Shown: in pieces, positions 44,344 through 56,100 of the stretch
Numbering within the stretch: position 1 is the first letter of the stretch
Layout: every line of letters starts with the position of its first letter
Source: Siphonodentalium dalli
Lineage: Eukaryota; Mollusca; Scaphopoda; Gadilida; Siphonodentaliidae
Assembly (NCBI GenBank): GCA_032622095.1
Contig: CP136064.1
Location: forward strand, 127,459,605-127,523,604
Length of the DNA stretch: 64,000 nucleotides
Reading direction: 5' to 3'
Program-made: the position numbers and the translations under genes
The notes under the pieces: generated by a model
What the model saw: the letters and a program-made list of their open reading frames with translations, nothing else
What the model was told of the DNA's origin: nothing
Database searches by the model: none

Positions 44344-45424
44344 ATTTTAAAACTATAGATTAACTATATTTTATAATGTGTTAGAATTTGTCCAAAATAC
44401 GACACAATGTATTTTTTTTCGTGGAAATAAGTCACATGATATGATGTTCTCGAAAAAACACAATATAACATAGTATAAACACTATACTAGTATAGTTTTA
44501 TGAAAGTAAAATATTACCTTCGACCAAAGATGGTGGGGTTCCAAGGTTACACGAGAAAGCGAAACCGTCTATGTGCACAAGCTGGTGGGTATACAATAAT
44601 ATTGACACATAATACGGGTCATTCTAAGTCCCACATATGGGCGTATATTTAAAGAGCGTTTTATGATTACAAAAGTTCCATATACTAGTATCATATATAC
44701 AGCTTTTTGATTGAACCTAATTGTCATGAGTGCACGAATATATTCAATTTCAACGAGTGGCTCACTATAATTGTCATTACCATGCACAGTTTTGACATGT
44801 GTGGTAATTTTTGAACAAACAGTACGATGCACAAACTGGAGTCTGCCTGGACTATTTTATGGAACAATATTTTGGCCATCAAACGAGACAATAGGGACAT
44901 ATATACCTGCTCTGAAACATTCATCCAGGACATCGTTCATCATTTTCCATGCTATGCCCACTGTCAGGCTGTATCCTTTCATTGCATAAGCAACTGGCAT
45001 TGCCGGTTTTCGCTGTGCGACATGTTGTCTGTCCAAATCAGTTATCAGGACACCATCTTTGGTCGAATGTAATATTTTACTTTCATAAAACTATACTAGT
45101 ATATAGTTTATACTGTGTTATATTGTGTTATTTCGAGAACATCATATCGTGTGACTTATTTCCACGAAACAAGATACATTGTGTCGTATTTTGGACAAAT
45201 TCTAACACATTATAAAATATAGTTAATCTATAGTTTTAAAATATAAAACTACCGTTTCACCATTGAGTTGGAATTTTTCAACTAGGCTAAATAAAAAATG
45301 CAAATTTAGACTAAAATCCAGTCAGAAAGATGAAGATTCTACTTGTTTAAAGTCTGAATTTTCCAACTGTATGCTGTTAAATTGGAGGGTTAAAATTTCC
45401 AACTATTAGTAATATTTGATCAAT

Positions 45425-45451
45425 GGGGGGGGGGGGGGGGGGGGGGGGGGG
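45425..45451 (+). repeat. G27 homopolymer
   Basis: A run of 27 G in the right arm of the 6.2 kb inverted repeat; the left arm has no matching run. Confidence 0.9.
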
Positions 45452-46733
45452 TACAACCACATCCTTGTTCATGCATGGACATTATATGTATTTCGGTTCA
45501 GAACACCATGCCACTCAATATAAAACCCTAATATAGCACATTTTTGGCACCAGCTTGAGGGCTAAATTAAAAGTTTTATGTGTTGAAACAAAGATTGTAG
45601 ATTACGACCTAAATATGAGTTCAATTATGCCCACATGTGTTTGCTATTGGTGGTCTATAATCTATTTTAATACTAGCGATCGACGTCACTTCAGTTTTCA
45701 CTCAAATATACAAAAATGTTTAAGTGTAAGGCATTTTACATGGTGTAATTGAATGTTTATTAAAAAATTACCGGACGTTCAATGTTTTTTTGTCAGATAT
45801 TACCGGGCGTTCAATTCTGTTTGAGCACCACGCTTTGAAATCGGACTCGTATGTTGAGAAAACACAGGAAACAGGGGACAAATGCTAAGCGTGGCTTTCA
45901 ATGGGATATTAAGGCATCCAAAACATGTCTTTGTCATAAAATAAGATGTGGTATAGTTTGAAAAATGTGCTTTTGATCACAAACGTGACGTGTTTTTAGC
46001 ACAAAAATAGGAGGTTTAACCTTGATTTACGAGAGAACTACACACGGCACTGAAACGAAATTTGTACGAAAATGTAGCGGAACATACCCCTCATCGAGGC
46101 AGATTGGCACCCGGGCTGGGATTTTTACACAATTGGAGGGAAAGACGAAAATATACATACTGTAGTCAGTCTGAGGCGAGCGACTTTTATTTATGTCCGA
46201 TTACCGCAAACCAGCGTTCACTTCCGTCCACACACAGTGGTAACACCTTCTATGACATTCCTATCAGACAACTTGAACTACTCATGTCCAATCAGATGGT
46301 TGATAATTTCCTTAGAACAATCACTTGTTATATGTGCCCAAACTCATTTAGATTATATTTATCCATACCCCCTACATATATATACTTTAATTACAATTTA
46401 ACCATGGGCCGTTACCTTGACAGACATCATTTTATTCTGGTTTGAAGTTACCTATTGTCCTGGTAGTGGGGGTGTTGTTGTGCTGTTGTTTTGCATTTTG
46501 GGGTGTTTGTTTCTCATTTGGAAGAGCTTTGTGAGCTTAATTTTGCCAGTTAATTGGGGTAATAACTCACTAATGAACCAACAGTTGACATTGCATGAAA
46601 CTGGAAGAATGTGAATTATTTTTAGGCTAAAATTTAGAAAATCGAGGTCTATTTTGCATTGGGACAGGGTGCTACCCAGGATAACCCCTCATGTACACCT
46701 ACATTTCTAATGTTTGTATTTATTATTTTACAG

Positions 46734-46979
46734 AGGCCATCAGTGGGTGTTGCATTGAACATTCTCCATATGCACCTTTGGGGAACCCCAAAAACCAAGA
46801 CAGAAAATGCAGAGAGTACAGCAGACATCAAGTTATGGCTACTTGTGTTTGTTGCACAGTTCCTGATGGAGACGTGTTTCAAATCCTCTGAGAAAAAGAT
46901 GGAATTACAGCTGAAGGCCAACATGCTGAGAAATATAGATCTCAATAACCTGAGCTATGCTTACCACCAGATAACATAA
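46734..46979 (+). CDS. PINK1: PINK1 last exon: alpha-I and C-terminal extension, stop
   Basis: The acceptor is TTATTTTACAG at 46723-46733; the frame continues to TAA at 46977-46979. It encodes RPSVGVALNILHMHLWG (human RPSARVAANVLHLSLWG), then a Lys/Glu linker, KLWLLVFVAQFLMETCF, and EKKMELQLKANMLRNIDLNNL (human VETKMKMLFLANLECETL). This is the helical C-terminal extension that packs on the C-lobe and is needed for docking at the TOM complex. It has no frameshift and ends within about 10 residues of the expected length. Confidence 0.95.
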   Translation, partial: RPSVGVALNILHMHLWGTPKTKTENAESTADIKLWLLVFVAQFLMETCFKSSEKKMELQLKANMLRNIDLNNLSYAYHQIT

Positions 46980-47275
46980 GGATATGTGAACTGTTTATCG
47001 TTTCTATACTAAATGGATTCTCCCAGCCAGTTATAAAAGTTTATATTTGAATGGTCTATTAATATTCATCTGGAGGGTTTTTCTGGAAAAAATAGACAAC
47101 CGATAATACCAGTACCAGGGAAGGAGTCATATTCATTTGAGGGAAATTTTCAGATAATAAGTTTTGAAAAACTACCTATAGTCGTTTGTTCAACTTATAA
47201 TCTGACCAATTTCTAAGGGAATTACTCGTCAATGTGTATTTAGTAAATAAAGGGTTAACCCTTTGAACCCTGACG
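46980..47275 (+). promoter_or_regulatory. PINK1: PINK1 3' UTR with poly(A) signal at 47246-47251
   Basis: The first AATAAA after the stop codon is at 47246-47251. Cleavage 10-30 bases downstream would fall just inside the TTAA-flanked element that starts at 47259, so the transcript end is probably supplied partly by that element. The 3' UTR would be about 280-300 bases. Confidence 0.55.
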
Positions 47276-47779
47276 TCCTGAATGTTAAATGGTGCCTGAC
47301 ATTATATAGTGTTTCCGACAACGTAACACATAATGCTCTTACCTGGGACATATACATGCACAATTGTATGACAATTTGACCACCCCACCCCTGTCACCAA
47401 TATGGTTTCTAAAGTTAGAGGGATGAACATACATGTGACTTATTAGTGTGAAGTAGAAGCACAATTCTAATTAATGTGCGCTTTGATCGCGATATTTCTA
47501 TTTAACAGATTTCTTCTCCATTTCCAATGATAACAAGCGAATTTTTTTCTCAAAATATGCATCTGCGCATGCATGAAGAAACAGACCCTCTGTCACCAGT
47601 TTGTATGCCATATAAATATGTGACTCATATGTGTGAAGTACAATTCTAGTTGATAAGCGTGTTTACTGTGATGTATATCCGTATCAAATATCGTATGATA
47701 TCCGGACCGGTATTCCAGTCTCCCGGGTTATTTGCATATAAGGATTGGACCGGTATTCCGGTCTCTAGGGTTCAAAGGG
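47259..47779. mobile_element. TTAA-flanked piggyBac-like element, 521 bp
   Basis: TTAA lies at 47255-47258 and 47780-47783. The ends CCCTTTGAACCCTGACG and GGGTTCAAAGGG, and the doubled GACCGGTATTCC(G/A)GTC near the right end, are the same as in the 40812-41896 copy. It begins eight bases after the PINK1 poly(A) signal. Confidence 0.85.
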
Positions 47780-47789
47780 TTAATATAAA

Positions 47790-49330
47790 TATGTATGCTC
47801 ATTTGAGAATATTGTTCTTGTAGCATGTGCATAACCTTGAGTGGTCGGAAGTTTGCATATATGAGTACTCATCGCTTTTATTTGTTCGAAAGAATGGCAT
47901 TTTTACTGCAAAATTTGATCAAGCAGCTCTTAGTTTGTAGCTAACTTTGGTTTAAGATATATTTAACCAAGTGCTGAGTTAATTGAGGTTGTTTGTGGTT
48001 ATGTTTATGATTAATATATTTATGATTAAAAATATTTAAATTTTGTTTGATAATGGCAGTGAGCGTCGTTTGCACTCGCATGCAGGGTTTATTTGCCAAT
48101 TTAGATTGATTTAATGAAAATTTAAATCCATGTTAATGCCATGGCCAGCAGCTGACTACGAGAAATCAGGACTGTCCATGTTTTCTGCCAAGAGTTATGG
48201 CCTTTTGTGAAAAATTCACTGATTTTGAGCTCATTAACTCATATCATATGTAAACTGATTTTTGATTCTTTCACAAAAATATTCTGATCGAGTTCAAAAT
48301 TCTCATTGAGTTATATCCTGAATTAGTTAATTTTTTATCAAGTTTTTAGTGGCAGTTGATATTGGTATATGAGACTTGCTCAACAATGTCTTGATCAGGT
48401 TAAAAAAAAGACCAGGTCTGCTTACTTTGAGCGGAGTTATGGCTCTTAATTAGTTAATTTTCATGAATTTTTATCATGGTGGCACGATAATTTGTGTTAA
48501 TATTGAGATGGTGTTCTGTATGTATCTTTGACAACAATATTCATGAATGTGGTCTGACATTACTGGAGCTCTGGCTCCTAATGGGTCAAAGTTTGCTACT
48601 TCAAGCTATTAGCATAATGACATGATCCTTTAATTTAGTTAATTTTTGGTAATTTTGAGCTAATTAGATAATTTCCAAGAAATTTTAGCTGGTTAGGATC
48701 ATTGCTCAAATAGATGTCAACTAATTTGATTAATATTTAAAGTATGTGTCTTTCACTATATCTTGGATCAGGTTTGAAAACCATCGTTGTCAAACATTTC
48801 TTGCTGAGTTATGGCCTGTGAATATAGAAATCTCCAGAAATTGTTCACCAATCATTAGACAACTTAAAACAAATCTCCAGTATTAAGTTCAGGCAGTTTA
48901 AGAGTCCAAGATCAGGCTGCTTGTCAGATCAAGGTATTTTTCCCACTTGTTTCTTCATCATCTTCAATCCATCTTTCGGTCATCATTGCTTATTTTCGTG
49001 ATCAGTTTTGATGAAGAATATGTAGAGGCAAAATTGAGTTGCTTTTAAATAGCTACTGGTTAACTGAAACGATCATCAGGGAGAAGTACCCAGTTGTCAA
49101 TGAGAGGTTCCAATGCAATACAAGAACCTACTGAAATATAAGCTCATTATACATGTAATAATCAGTAAATACACCATCATAATCATTATTAAATTACATT
49201 ATCATAATCAGTAAATACATTTGAAATAAACTGGACATAAGGCCAAAATATAGGTTCGGTAGGTCAGCTTTTAATGTTAAGATTATTATTTTTTGTGTGT
49301 AGTTTTTAGAATCTTCAAATGTTCACAGAA
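47790..49330 (+). repeat. Degenerate tandem-core sequence downstream of PINK1
   Basis: GAGTTATGGC or similar recurs at about 48187, 48431 and 48808, with GAGCTCTGGCTCC near 48569, in AT-rich DNA with TTAGTTAATTTT repeats. This resembles an eroded core array of the Helitron-like families, without head or tail. No gene is seen. Confidence 0.4.
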
Positions 49331-49340
49331 TATGTTGAAA

Positions 49341-49427
49341 GAAAAGTCCCTCTGCATATTAATTGCTGTAGAATGTGCTGTACTGGAATGTGCCTTCTAC
49401 TACAATTAATGTACAGAGGGACTTTTC
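49341..49427. mobile_element. 87 bp hairpin, possible mini foldback element
   Basis: GAAAAGTCCCTCTGCATATT and AATTG pair with CAATTAATGTACAGAGGGAC and TTTTC. A microRNA-like precursor is an alternative, but nothing supports expression. Confidence 0.5.
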
Positions 49428-50169
49428 ATAATGCAGAGGCACTGTTCAACACTTTCCCTTGCTTTGGTTCAGAAAAGAAATAAAATAACATCACTTTAAA
49501 TAGATGACATCTGACTGTAATACATGTATGCTATACACAATCAACAATTTTTATTACCAATAAAATGTTTAGGATCACATGGTCAAAATAGGATAGACCT
49601 GGAAACCCTAACTGCACAACCTTTTTCCATGGCCTAAAATATTGGAATAGCAAAGAAAAATCATTTCTCCCTATGACAAAGAGAGAAATGCGACAAAAGC
49701 TGATCCTTGTACACAGAGGAGCCACAAACATGTGAACTTATTCAATCCATCATTGATATTTCTATAAAAAAAATTGCAGTCCAGCTATCCAATTTATGAC
49801 AAAATTTATGTGTTATCAACAGGATAGTTGCTTATTTTGACTTGTTGACTGATATCTACTGTTGTTTTTAATATTTGTTAATAAAACTGTTTCTGTTTTG
49901 AAAGTGGAAAACAATCTGCAGATGAATAAATCTGGTTACTCGAGAATGGCTTTTTCATAACCCCTTCTTGACGGGAATTGTAGCCCCTTCTTGATAAGAA
50001 TTATTTAATTTTATTATGCCCCCAACCTCAGGAGAAATTTTGAGGCTTCCATCCATCATTATGTCTGTACCATCATTTCACCTTACAATTTGGGTGGTTT
50101 TTTTTCGGATTGGTTTGGTGATTGCTCCGCTTTGGGAAATGGATACCCACATGCATGTACCCAGTAGTA

Positions 50170-50402
50170 ATTGATAGATTAAACGAGCCTTACCTGTAAG
50201 GTGATGTTTGATCAGAATTTCTTTTAAATGCCAAGAGCACTGAAGGATAAGATGAAGGTCGCATTTTGTGTGACTAACATCATAGTTTAGTGTGTAATTC
50301 CGAAAGGGATGGGAAGGCATGTTATCCCTCAGTGCTCTTGGCATTTAAATGAAATTCTGATCAAACATCACCTTACAGATAAGGCTCGTTTAATCTATCA
50401 AT
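50170..50402. mobile_element. Foldback MITE with ~77 bp arms
   Basis: ATTGATAGATTAAACGAGCC, AAGGTGATGTTTGATCAGAA and AATGCCAAGAGCACTGA at the left are matched in reverse to the right end at 50402. The centre is about 80 bp. No target duplication was resolved. Confidence 0.72.
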
Positions 50403-50578
50403 TTCATTTTAAATACCTTCGCACTTCGGGATCCCATGGAGATTTTATAGCCTGCATCCATTTCGCAAAAGTAAAGATAAAAAACCACAATTAGATATAG
50501 TATGAGAAAGTTACCTTTAACATTTCTGTAGACAAGATGCCCTGAGTAAATAAAACTCCAGAGGCAGGCTGGACTGGT

Positions 50579-50630
50579 TTTTTAGCTTAGCTTGACAACG
50601 TCAAGTGTGGAGCTTTTGTCATCACCAGGA
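50579..50630 (+). mobile_element. Head fragment of a Helitron-like element
   Basis: TTTTAGCTTAGCTTGACAAC with GTCAAGTGTGGAGCTTTTG and GTCATCACC resembles the family A and E heads. No microsatellite or core follows. Confidence 0.4.
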
Positions 50631-50639
50631 ATATTAGTC

Positions 50640-53170
50640 AGACCTGACTTCATGAACTTAATGTTCGGATCAAGTCAGAACGCTGGCGTTCTATGGCCTG
50701 TTGCGACTAATTATTTTTTTTAAAAACACTTAAGTTTGAGAATCCAGTAACATAGTAATTAAAGTTATCAATATTGCAATGTATATTAACATTTACACCT
50801 AGCAGAATGTGTGTATAATTCCGTAATTATTTAATCCAAAAATCCAATTGGAAAAATTGTTGACAAAATGTTGTAAATTGGCCGAAGTAGGAGGAGCTAA
50901 CATATCACATGACTCCGTGCAAATTACCGCGTGTGGCACATGTCATCGAACATGATTCTGCAACCCACATGACTGTATAAGGAAGTTAACAGTACGCATG
51001 TGTAACAAATTGGAATTGGTTAGTTGTAAAATCTACACGCATGCGCAGATTGTAGTTACCCTCAACTTGAATTATATCACGCTACATGAATTGTACACTC
51101 AGTGTTCACGCATGTGATGACCTTGACATGTGCACGGGGAACCCACAGGGGGATTCATGACATTATGGGTCACATGCAATGGTCGACGAACACACGACAT
51201 GTCGGTGTTTACGTTCTGTTATTTGTCGGATTTTAATGATAAATGACTGTAGGTGAGTGGATGGTTTCACACTTGTATTAGTATTTAGTTGATAAATACA
51301 TGTGCATTGGTCATAATTGTTATTTTTATTGAAAATCTACTCGCTCATAGCATTGAGCACCAGCGATGGAACTTAGATGGCATAAGCCATGTTACTAAGT
51401 TCCAATGGATCTACAGGAATATCTGATTTTTAGAAATATTTTGGTGGAGCTTTCAAAGGTAATTTAAGACGATTCCAGGTGAATCTCAGACCCGTTTTTT
51501 TATCGTTTCCTGACAGTTAAGTGCGCACGGCTGTTTTATGCTGTGTTTGCGATAAATTGTTCCATAACTTGGCCATGAAACGCACAAGAAGTAAGAAATC
51601 TCAGCTTTACCAAAATCGTTAATTTCTGGAAAAAGTCACTTGTGGGTATTGTTCATCGTTGATTTGACAATAGACCAATTCCACTATCATTTTCGTGAAC
51701 AATATATATTTCTTTTTAAAAAGTTGTTTTAAACTTGTTCTACGATGGGTAGGGGTATCTCGAAAACTAGAGCTCAATTTGGCCACTGCACTATAAATAT
51801 TGTTTTAATGCGCAGGTACTGATCATTCTTAGATGGCTTACCCCACGTGACTCTGTGTTGCTTAACAAGCATGCATGGTCGAAGAAAGAGGGAAGTCATC
51901 CCACGTCCTCCGCGGTGGTAGGAATAAAGTGTCCATTCATTCTTGATATAATATCAAGAGACACCATATCTTCGCCAAAAAAAACGCTCTATCTAGTAAT
52001 CTGCGACTGATTTTAGGTCGTATAAATGGCGATCTTTATCAAGTCTGATATGCCCAGTCCGATCCTAAACTTAGTTTGACGCAAAATGCCGATGAACACT
52101 GATATGAACAAACTTGTATATCCGCCAATGCAAAATAGTTAATCTGTTTTTTCTTTAAACGACACAAATGATACAAACTCTCTTCATTCATACCATAACA
52201 GGAATAATATGACAGTGAACACTCTTCATTGTCGCATGTTCCACATTCTTTGACTTGAATACATATTCCCAAGTAAATAATTTATAAAGGTTCGCATGCA
52301 ACAGTCTGGTCAAACAAAAATTATTGCGGGCATGCAACACACGAAGTAATGTTTCGCTGCACAGTGCGTGGTAGTTTCGTTTGGATTTGTGATTAATTAT
52401 TGAATTTAAAGAGCAAACCCTTGCGGTGTAAATAATAGTTACATTTCCAAAATTTTCAACACCATACATGTATGTCATAATGTTGATTGTATTGTAAAGA
52501 AACACTCCTCTCTTCATTAGATTAGCACCCCATGTCACCAGATCGAAGAGACGATACATTGTACATTTTATTTAAGACCAATTTTTATGCTGCTACCAAA
52601 CCGGTTTCTGCGTAAACAATTTTATTCAAATTGCTTCAGTCGGCACTTTACAATGAAAATATGCTACAATGCAATGCACAATATTAGTTTGCAACATCAT
52701 GTTGTTTTAATTATCTTGCAATTGTCACCCACGTACTTGGGCTAAATATCAGGTCATCAGCGTTTAAAGCTATTATTTCTGCGTTGACCATTCACTCAAT
52801 GATGCTATTTATGGTTTTGTTTGTAGCAGGTATGTGTAACATTAGGGAGATGGGTTAAGCGTGGTGATGCAGTTGCAGAAAACGTATGTTTCCCGTATAT
52901 GTGGCCTTATTGAATATAAGCACATTTTATTTCCAGGTATAAAGACAGTCTCTGCCACATAGTAAGTAGCCAATTTTGGTTAAGTTGAGAATTTATTGAA
53001 GATAGTCTATGGTACACTTTTGTATTTTTATAATTTGCGTTCATAGTTTACCACCATGCATTAATGTGATAAAAGCGAAATATTCATGTTTCATCACAAT
53101 GACTATTATTTTAAGACACGGACAATAGGATCTACACATCCAATATTTCTGGTAATTAAATTTTCGGGTA
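50640..53170. other. Intergenic stretch, no gene confirmed
   Basis: The sequence is less repetitive than the rest. TGACTGTAG followed by GTGAGTGG at 51246-51260 and TTTATTTCCAG followed by GTATAAAGACAGTC near 52928-52951 resemble a splice donor and an acceptor, but no reading frame or homology supports a gene. Confidence 0.35.
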
Positions 53171-53177
53171 ATTAATA

Positions 53178-56100
53178 GTAGAGTCGCTTATGTACTTCCA
53201 TGGGAATTTTTTGAACAAATGTAGAGACTATGATATTTTGATAGGGTATCACTTACTTTGTCGGAATAAGTTTGTTAGACTTCATGGGTCCGCCACTGGA
53301 GGGAGTTATGATGTCACAAAGATGATGTCATTGTCAGTTCAGTTCAAATGCAGGGTTGTCCTAAGAAGAGATGGAGTCTGCGCATATTTTTTAACTGTTA
53401 TACATTTTTTTCAGTAAGGACAATTCATCAATAGTAGTTATCAAAGTACAGTACCCAAATTCAATGGAAAATGTTATTCCAGTCAAAGATGGCTGCCAAA
53501 ATGGCACCATAAAATGAACAATTTTGCGATTTTCAAGAATCTCATGTGAATGATCTTCCATTTGGTAGCGACTGCGAATTGTGACAATGCAGTGTTTTAT
53601 TATTACTTCAGCAGTGTAGTGCATAAATTTTATTGTACAAAACATGTTCGAACTGTCACAAAATCCACTTTAGACAACCGAATTATAGAATTTTGTCAAA
53701 AATCAATTCCGATATTCTAGCAATAGATTTAAAGAAATGAGCGGGCTAAGGGGGGTAAATATTCTTGCCACATGCGGAATTATTATCAAACTTCGACAGA
53801 ACTGTTCAATATCATCCAAAATGGCTACCAAAGTGGCAGTCAAAATACAAAAGTCAGTGTTCATTACACCACCAAATGTCGCCCTGGCATTCCATCATGG
53901 GTTAATCAGCTACTTTTCAGTAAATGCGCATAGGTTTAATTTCTTATAGAAATTAACGGATGTCCTATACTGCATTCGTGTCATCTCTTCAAATTTCCTG
54001 ATATTAAGTGAGGTGGGAGTTGAAGAGAAAATTCAACTCTCTATGTGAAATTACTTAGTAGTAGAAAGTATGTGTAGACCTCCATCTTAGCTTGAGGGAC
54101 AAATAGTACCATCTCAATGTCTAGCCTTCTGTTCTATACTGACTACTCTAGGCCTGAGTACTAATTGAGAATTATTTGTGGTTACCATATCAAATGGCAA
54201 TTGATGATGCCGATAAGCGTTGGAGTTAGTTCTTTTCATGACATCTCCTCAGTTGAAAATGCCTATAGTGTATCATATATGGTAGCAATACACAACTATT
54301 TATTGTGATATATATGAAGTGGGGATTGTACTTCTCAGCTATACCATTATTCTTGGCAGGCAAGAAACAACACATTCTTGTTTACAAATTAAAATTAAAA
54401 AAAGAAAAAAAAAGAAGTAGAATTAATTATATGGCTGCCATTTGGCCTGCTTGTCTCACTATTAGATGCGATGTAACATTGAATTAAATTTGCATGGTAA
54501 CACCATTTGAACCTCGTTTTGCTGAACTTAGCAGTTACTATAAGTTATTGACATCCCAGGACATGTTTATTCTGTTGAAATGAACATTATCATGCACTAG
54601 GCTAGATCCCCGACACCAGACGAAGTGGTGTGTCTGGTTCTTGGCTTTCCTCGAGTTCAGTTAATTGGTGGTATCCACACAAAGTGATTCGATCAACATA
54701 CGAAAGATGTCTTGGTATAAAGACAGTAGGCATGTTATGAACCATTGGTAGTATAAAGCAAATTGATTTCTATGATTTAGGCATAGAAGTTTAGTGGGAC
54801 AATGCATTGCGTTTGTACAGTTCAACAGGAAAGTGGTTATTGGCAATGGTTATGATTTTGCTGCCGGTCCCAATTGATTAATGATTATGTTGCAGTTTAT
54901 CGAATCAACAGTGACTGTGCAACCTCTGTGCATATCCAACCCTGCAGTTTAGATGACGAAAGACTGAATGGTAAACGTAATAGATATGAGCCAAAATAGA
55001 AAAGGGATACTTATTATATTACTAATTCCCGTGTTTTGATGAACTATACGGCCACATGGTGGGAAACGGGTGTAGAATCCATTGGTAGTGATGGATCTTC
55101 TGGTGTCATGTCATCAGTTTGATTTATTATGTCCAATATACTCTGGAATCCAGATTCTGAATACTGAATGACATAATGGGGCAAAGTAGTCCACTAACTT
55201 CTTGCAACACAATGTGAAGTAATAGTTAGTAACAGCTCGTGCCTGGCCATGTTGGTTCTGAGGTAGAACGTAATCACGAACCAAAGGATATGAAGGAAGT
55301 TGAATTAGCACGCGCAACTATGAAGGTAGCCATGGTTCATTATAATAATGGCATTTTTCAAATCATATTATATTGGCCGACCCATCTATATCATAATGCC
55401 TCAAACTTCTAATTCTGTTCGACTAGGAGTTATCAGATCAGTCTGGCTATATCCCATAAATTGTATATATCATGCTGCATTCACGCATCATGATAATCAA
55501 CCCGAACCAAGCGGAATATATAGATCAACTTCAGCAGAGATCTAAATGGTCATGGGGGTGGCTATTTACAAAGAGCTCCATACATGTTCACTTGATAAGC
55601 AATCCAGTTTGATCAGATGGACCTTCGTTTAAACAGTATGTATTCCATGAATAATACAACAACAATAAGTATACGTTTCATCGTGGACCGGATTCGATAT
55701 CAACTGTGCAGGCTTATGTGAGTCATTTCCGGGAATCATTTTACATTCACCTCATCAAACGAGAGTGTGATGGTCCAGAAACTCATTAGCGCTACTTCTA
55801 TATGAGACAAACTAATTCTATACATACATGTATTAATACATAAAAAATATGCTAACATCGTTGTAATACAAGTCAATATATTGCTTGAGTTCTGGTTTAA
55901 ATTTATCACGATACCATCTTGCTCGTCATATTAATGCACACGTGGAAATGTACCGGTACTTAGTATGAACTGGTGACAAGAAGCAGTTTAAGCATGAGGC
56001 AATCATCAACATTTCTTCCTCCAGATATATGTTTGCCAGAATGGTAGAAGCGGGTGTCTGATCATTTTGTGTCGATTTTCCATTCCAATTACCAAGAGTA

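Larger units (their letters stand above)
40002..46242. repeat. 6.2 kb inverted repeat filling the last PINK1 intron
   Basis: The left arm (from ACCACTGTGTGTGGACGGAA) and right arm (ending with its complement at 46242) match through TTGGCACCCGGGCTGGGATT, AACGCCCGGTAAT-type sequence, CATAATGTCCATGCATG-type sequence and ACTATAGATTAACTATATTT, inward to CCAAAGATGG at about 44532/45053. Each arm is about 1.15 kb without insertions. The loop is about 520 bp. The left arm carries a TTAA element (with SINE) and a family A element; the right arm lacks both and carries a 27-base G tract. ORFs in the two arms mirror each other and are not convincing genes. Confidence 0.82.
673..46979 (+). other. PINK1: PINK1 gene span, 3' eight exons (5' end outside window)
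   Basis: Eight exons can be joined in phase (intron phases 1,2,2,1,0,1,0) into 470 codons plus TAA. The order of motifs is that of PINK1: beta-3 Lys, alpha-C Glu, the HFN/RLHEQGLG insert region, [28 protein letters not shown] and a C-terminal extension. PINK1 is the mitochondrial outer-membrane Ser/Thr kinase that phosphorylates ubiquitin and Parkin and starts mitophagy. From the catalytic Lys to the stop there are 352 residues against about 363 in human. The N-terminal targeting, transmembrane and glycine-loop exons must lie upstream of base 1. The gene is intact where visible; introns are filled with mobile elements. Family assignment rests on remembered PINK1 motifs, not on an alignment search. 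Confidence 0.93.

Noticed and set aside
44569..45215. Several overlapping ORFs in the loop of the 6.2 kb inverted repeat, suggestive of a transposase remnant
   Set aside because: Both strands are open for short stretches and none shows catalytic spacing or a recognisable family motif.
49341..49427. MicroRNA precursor
   Set aside because: The hairpin geometry would allow it, but there is no conserved mature sequence I recognise, and similar foldback elements are common in the window.
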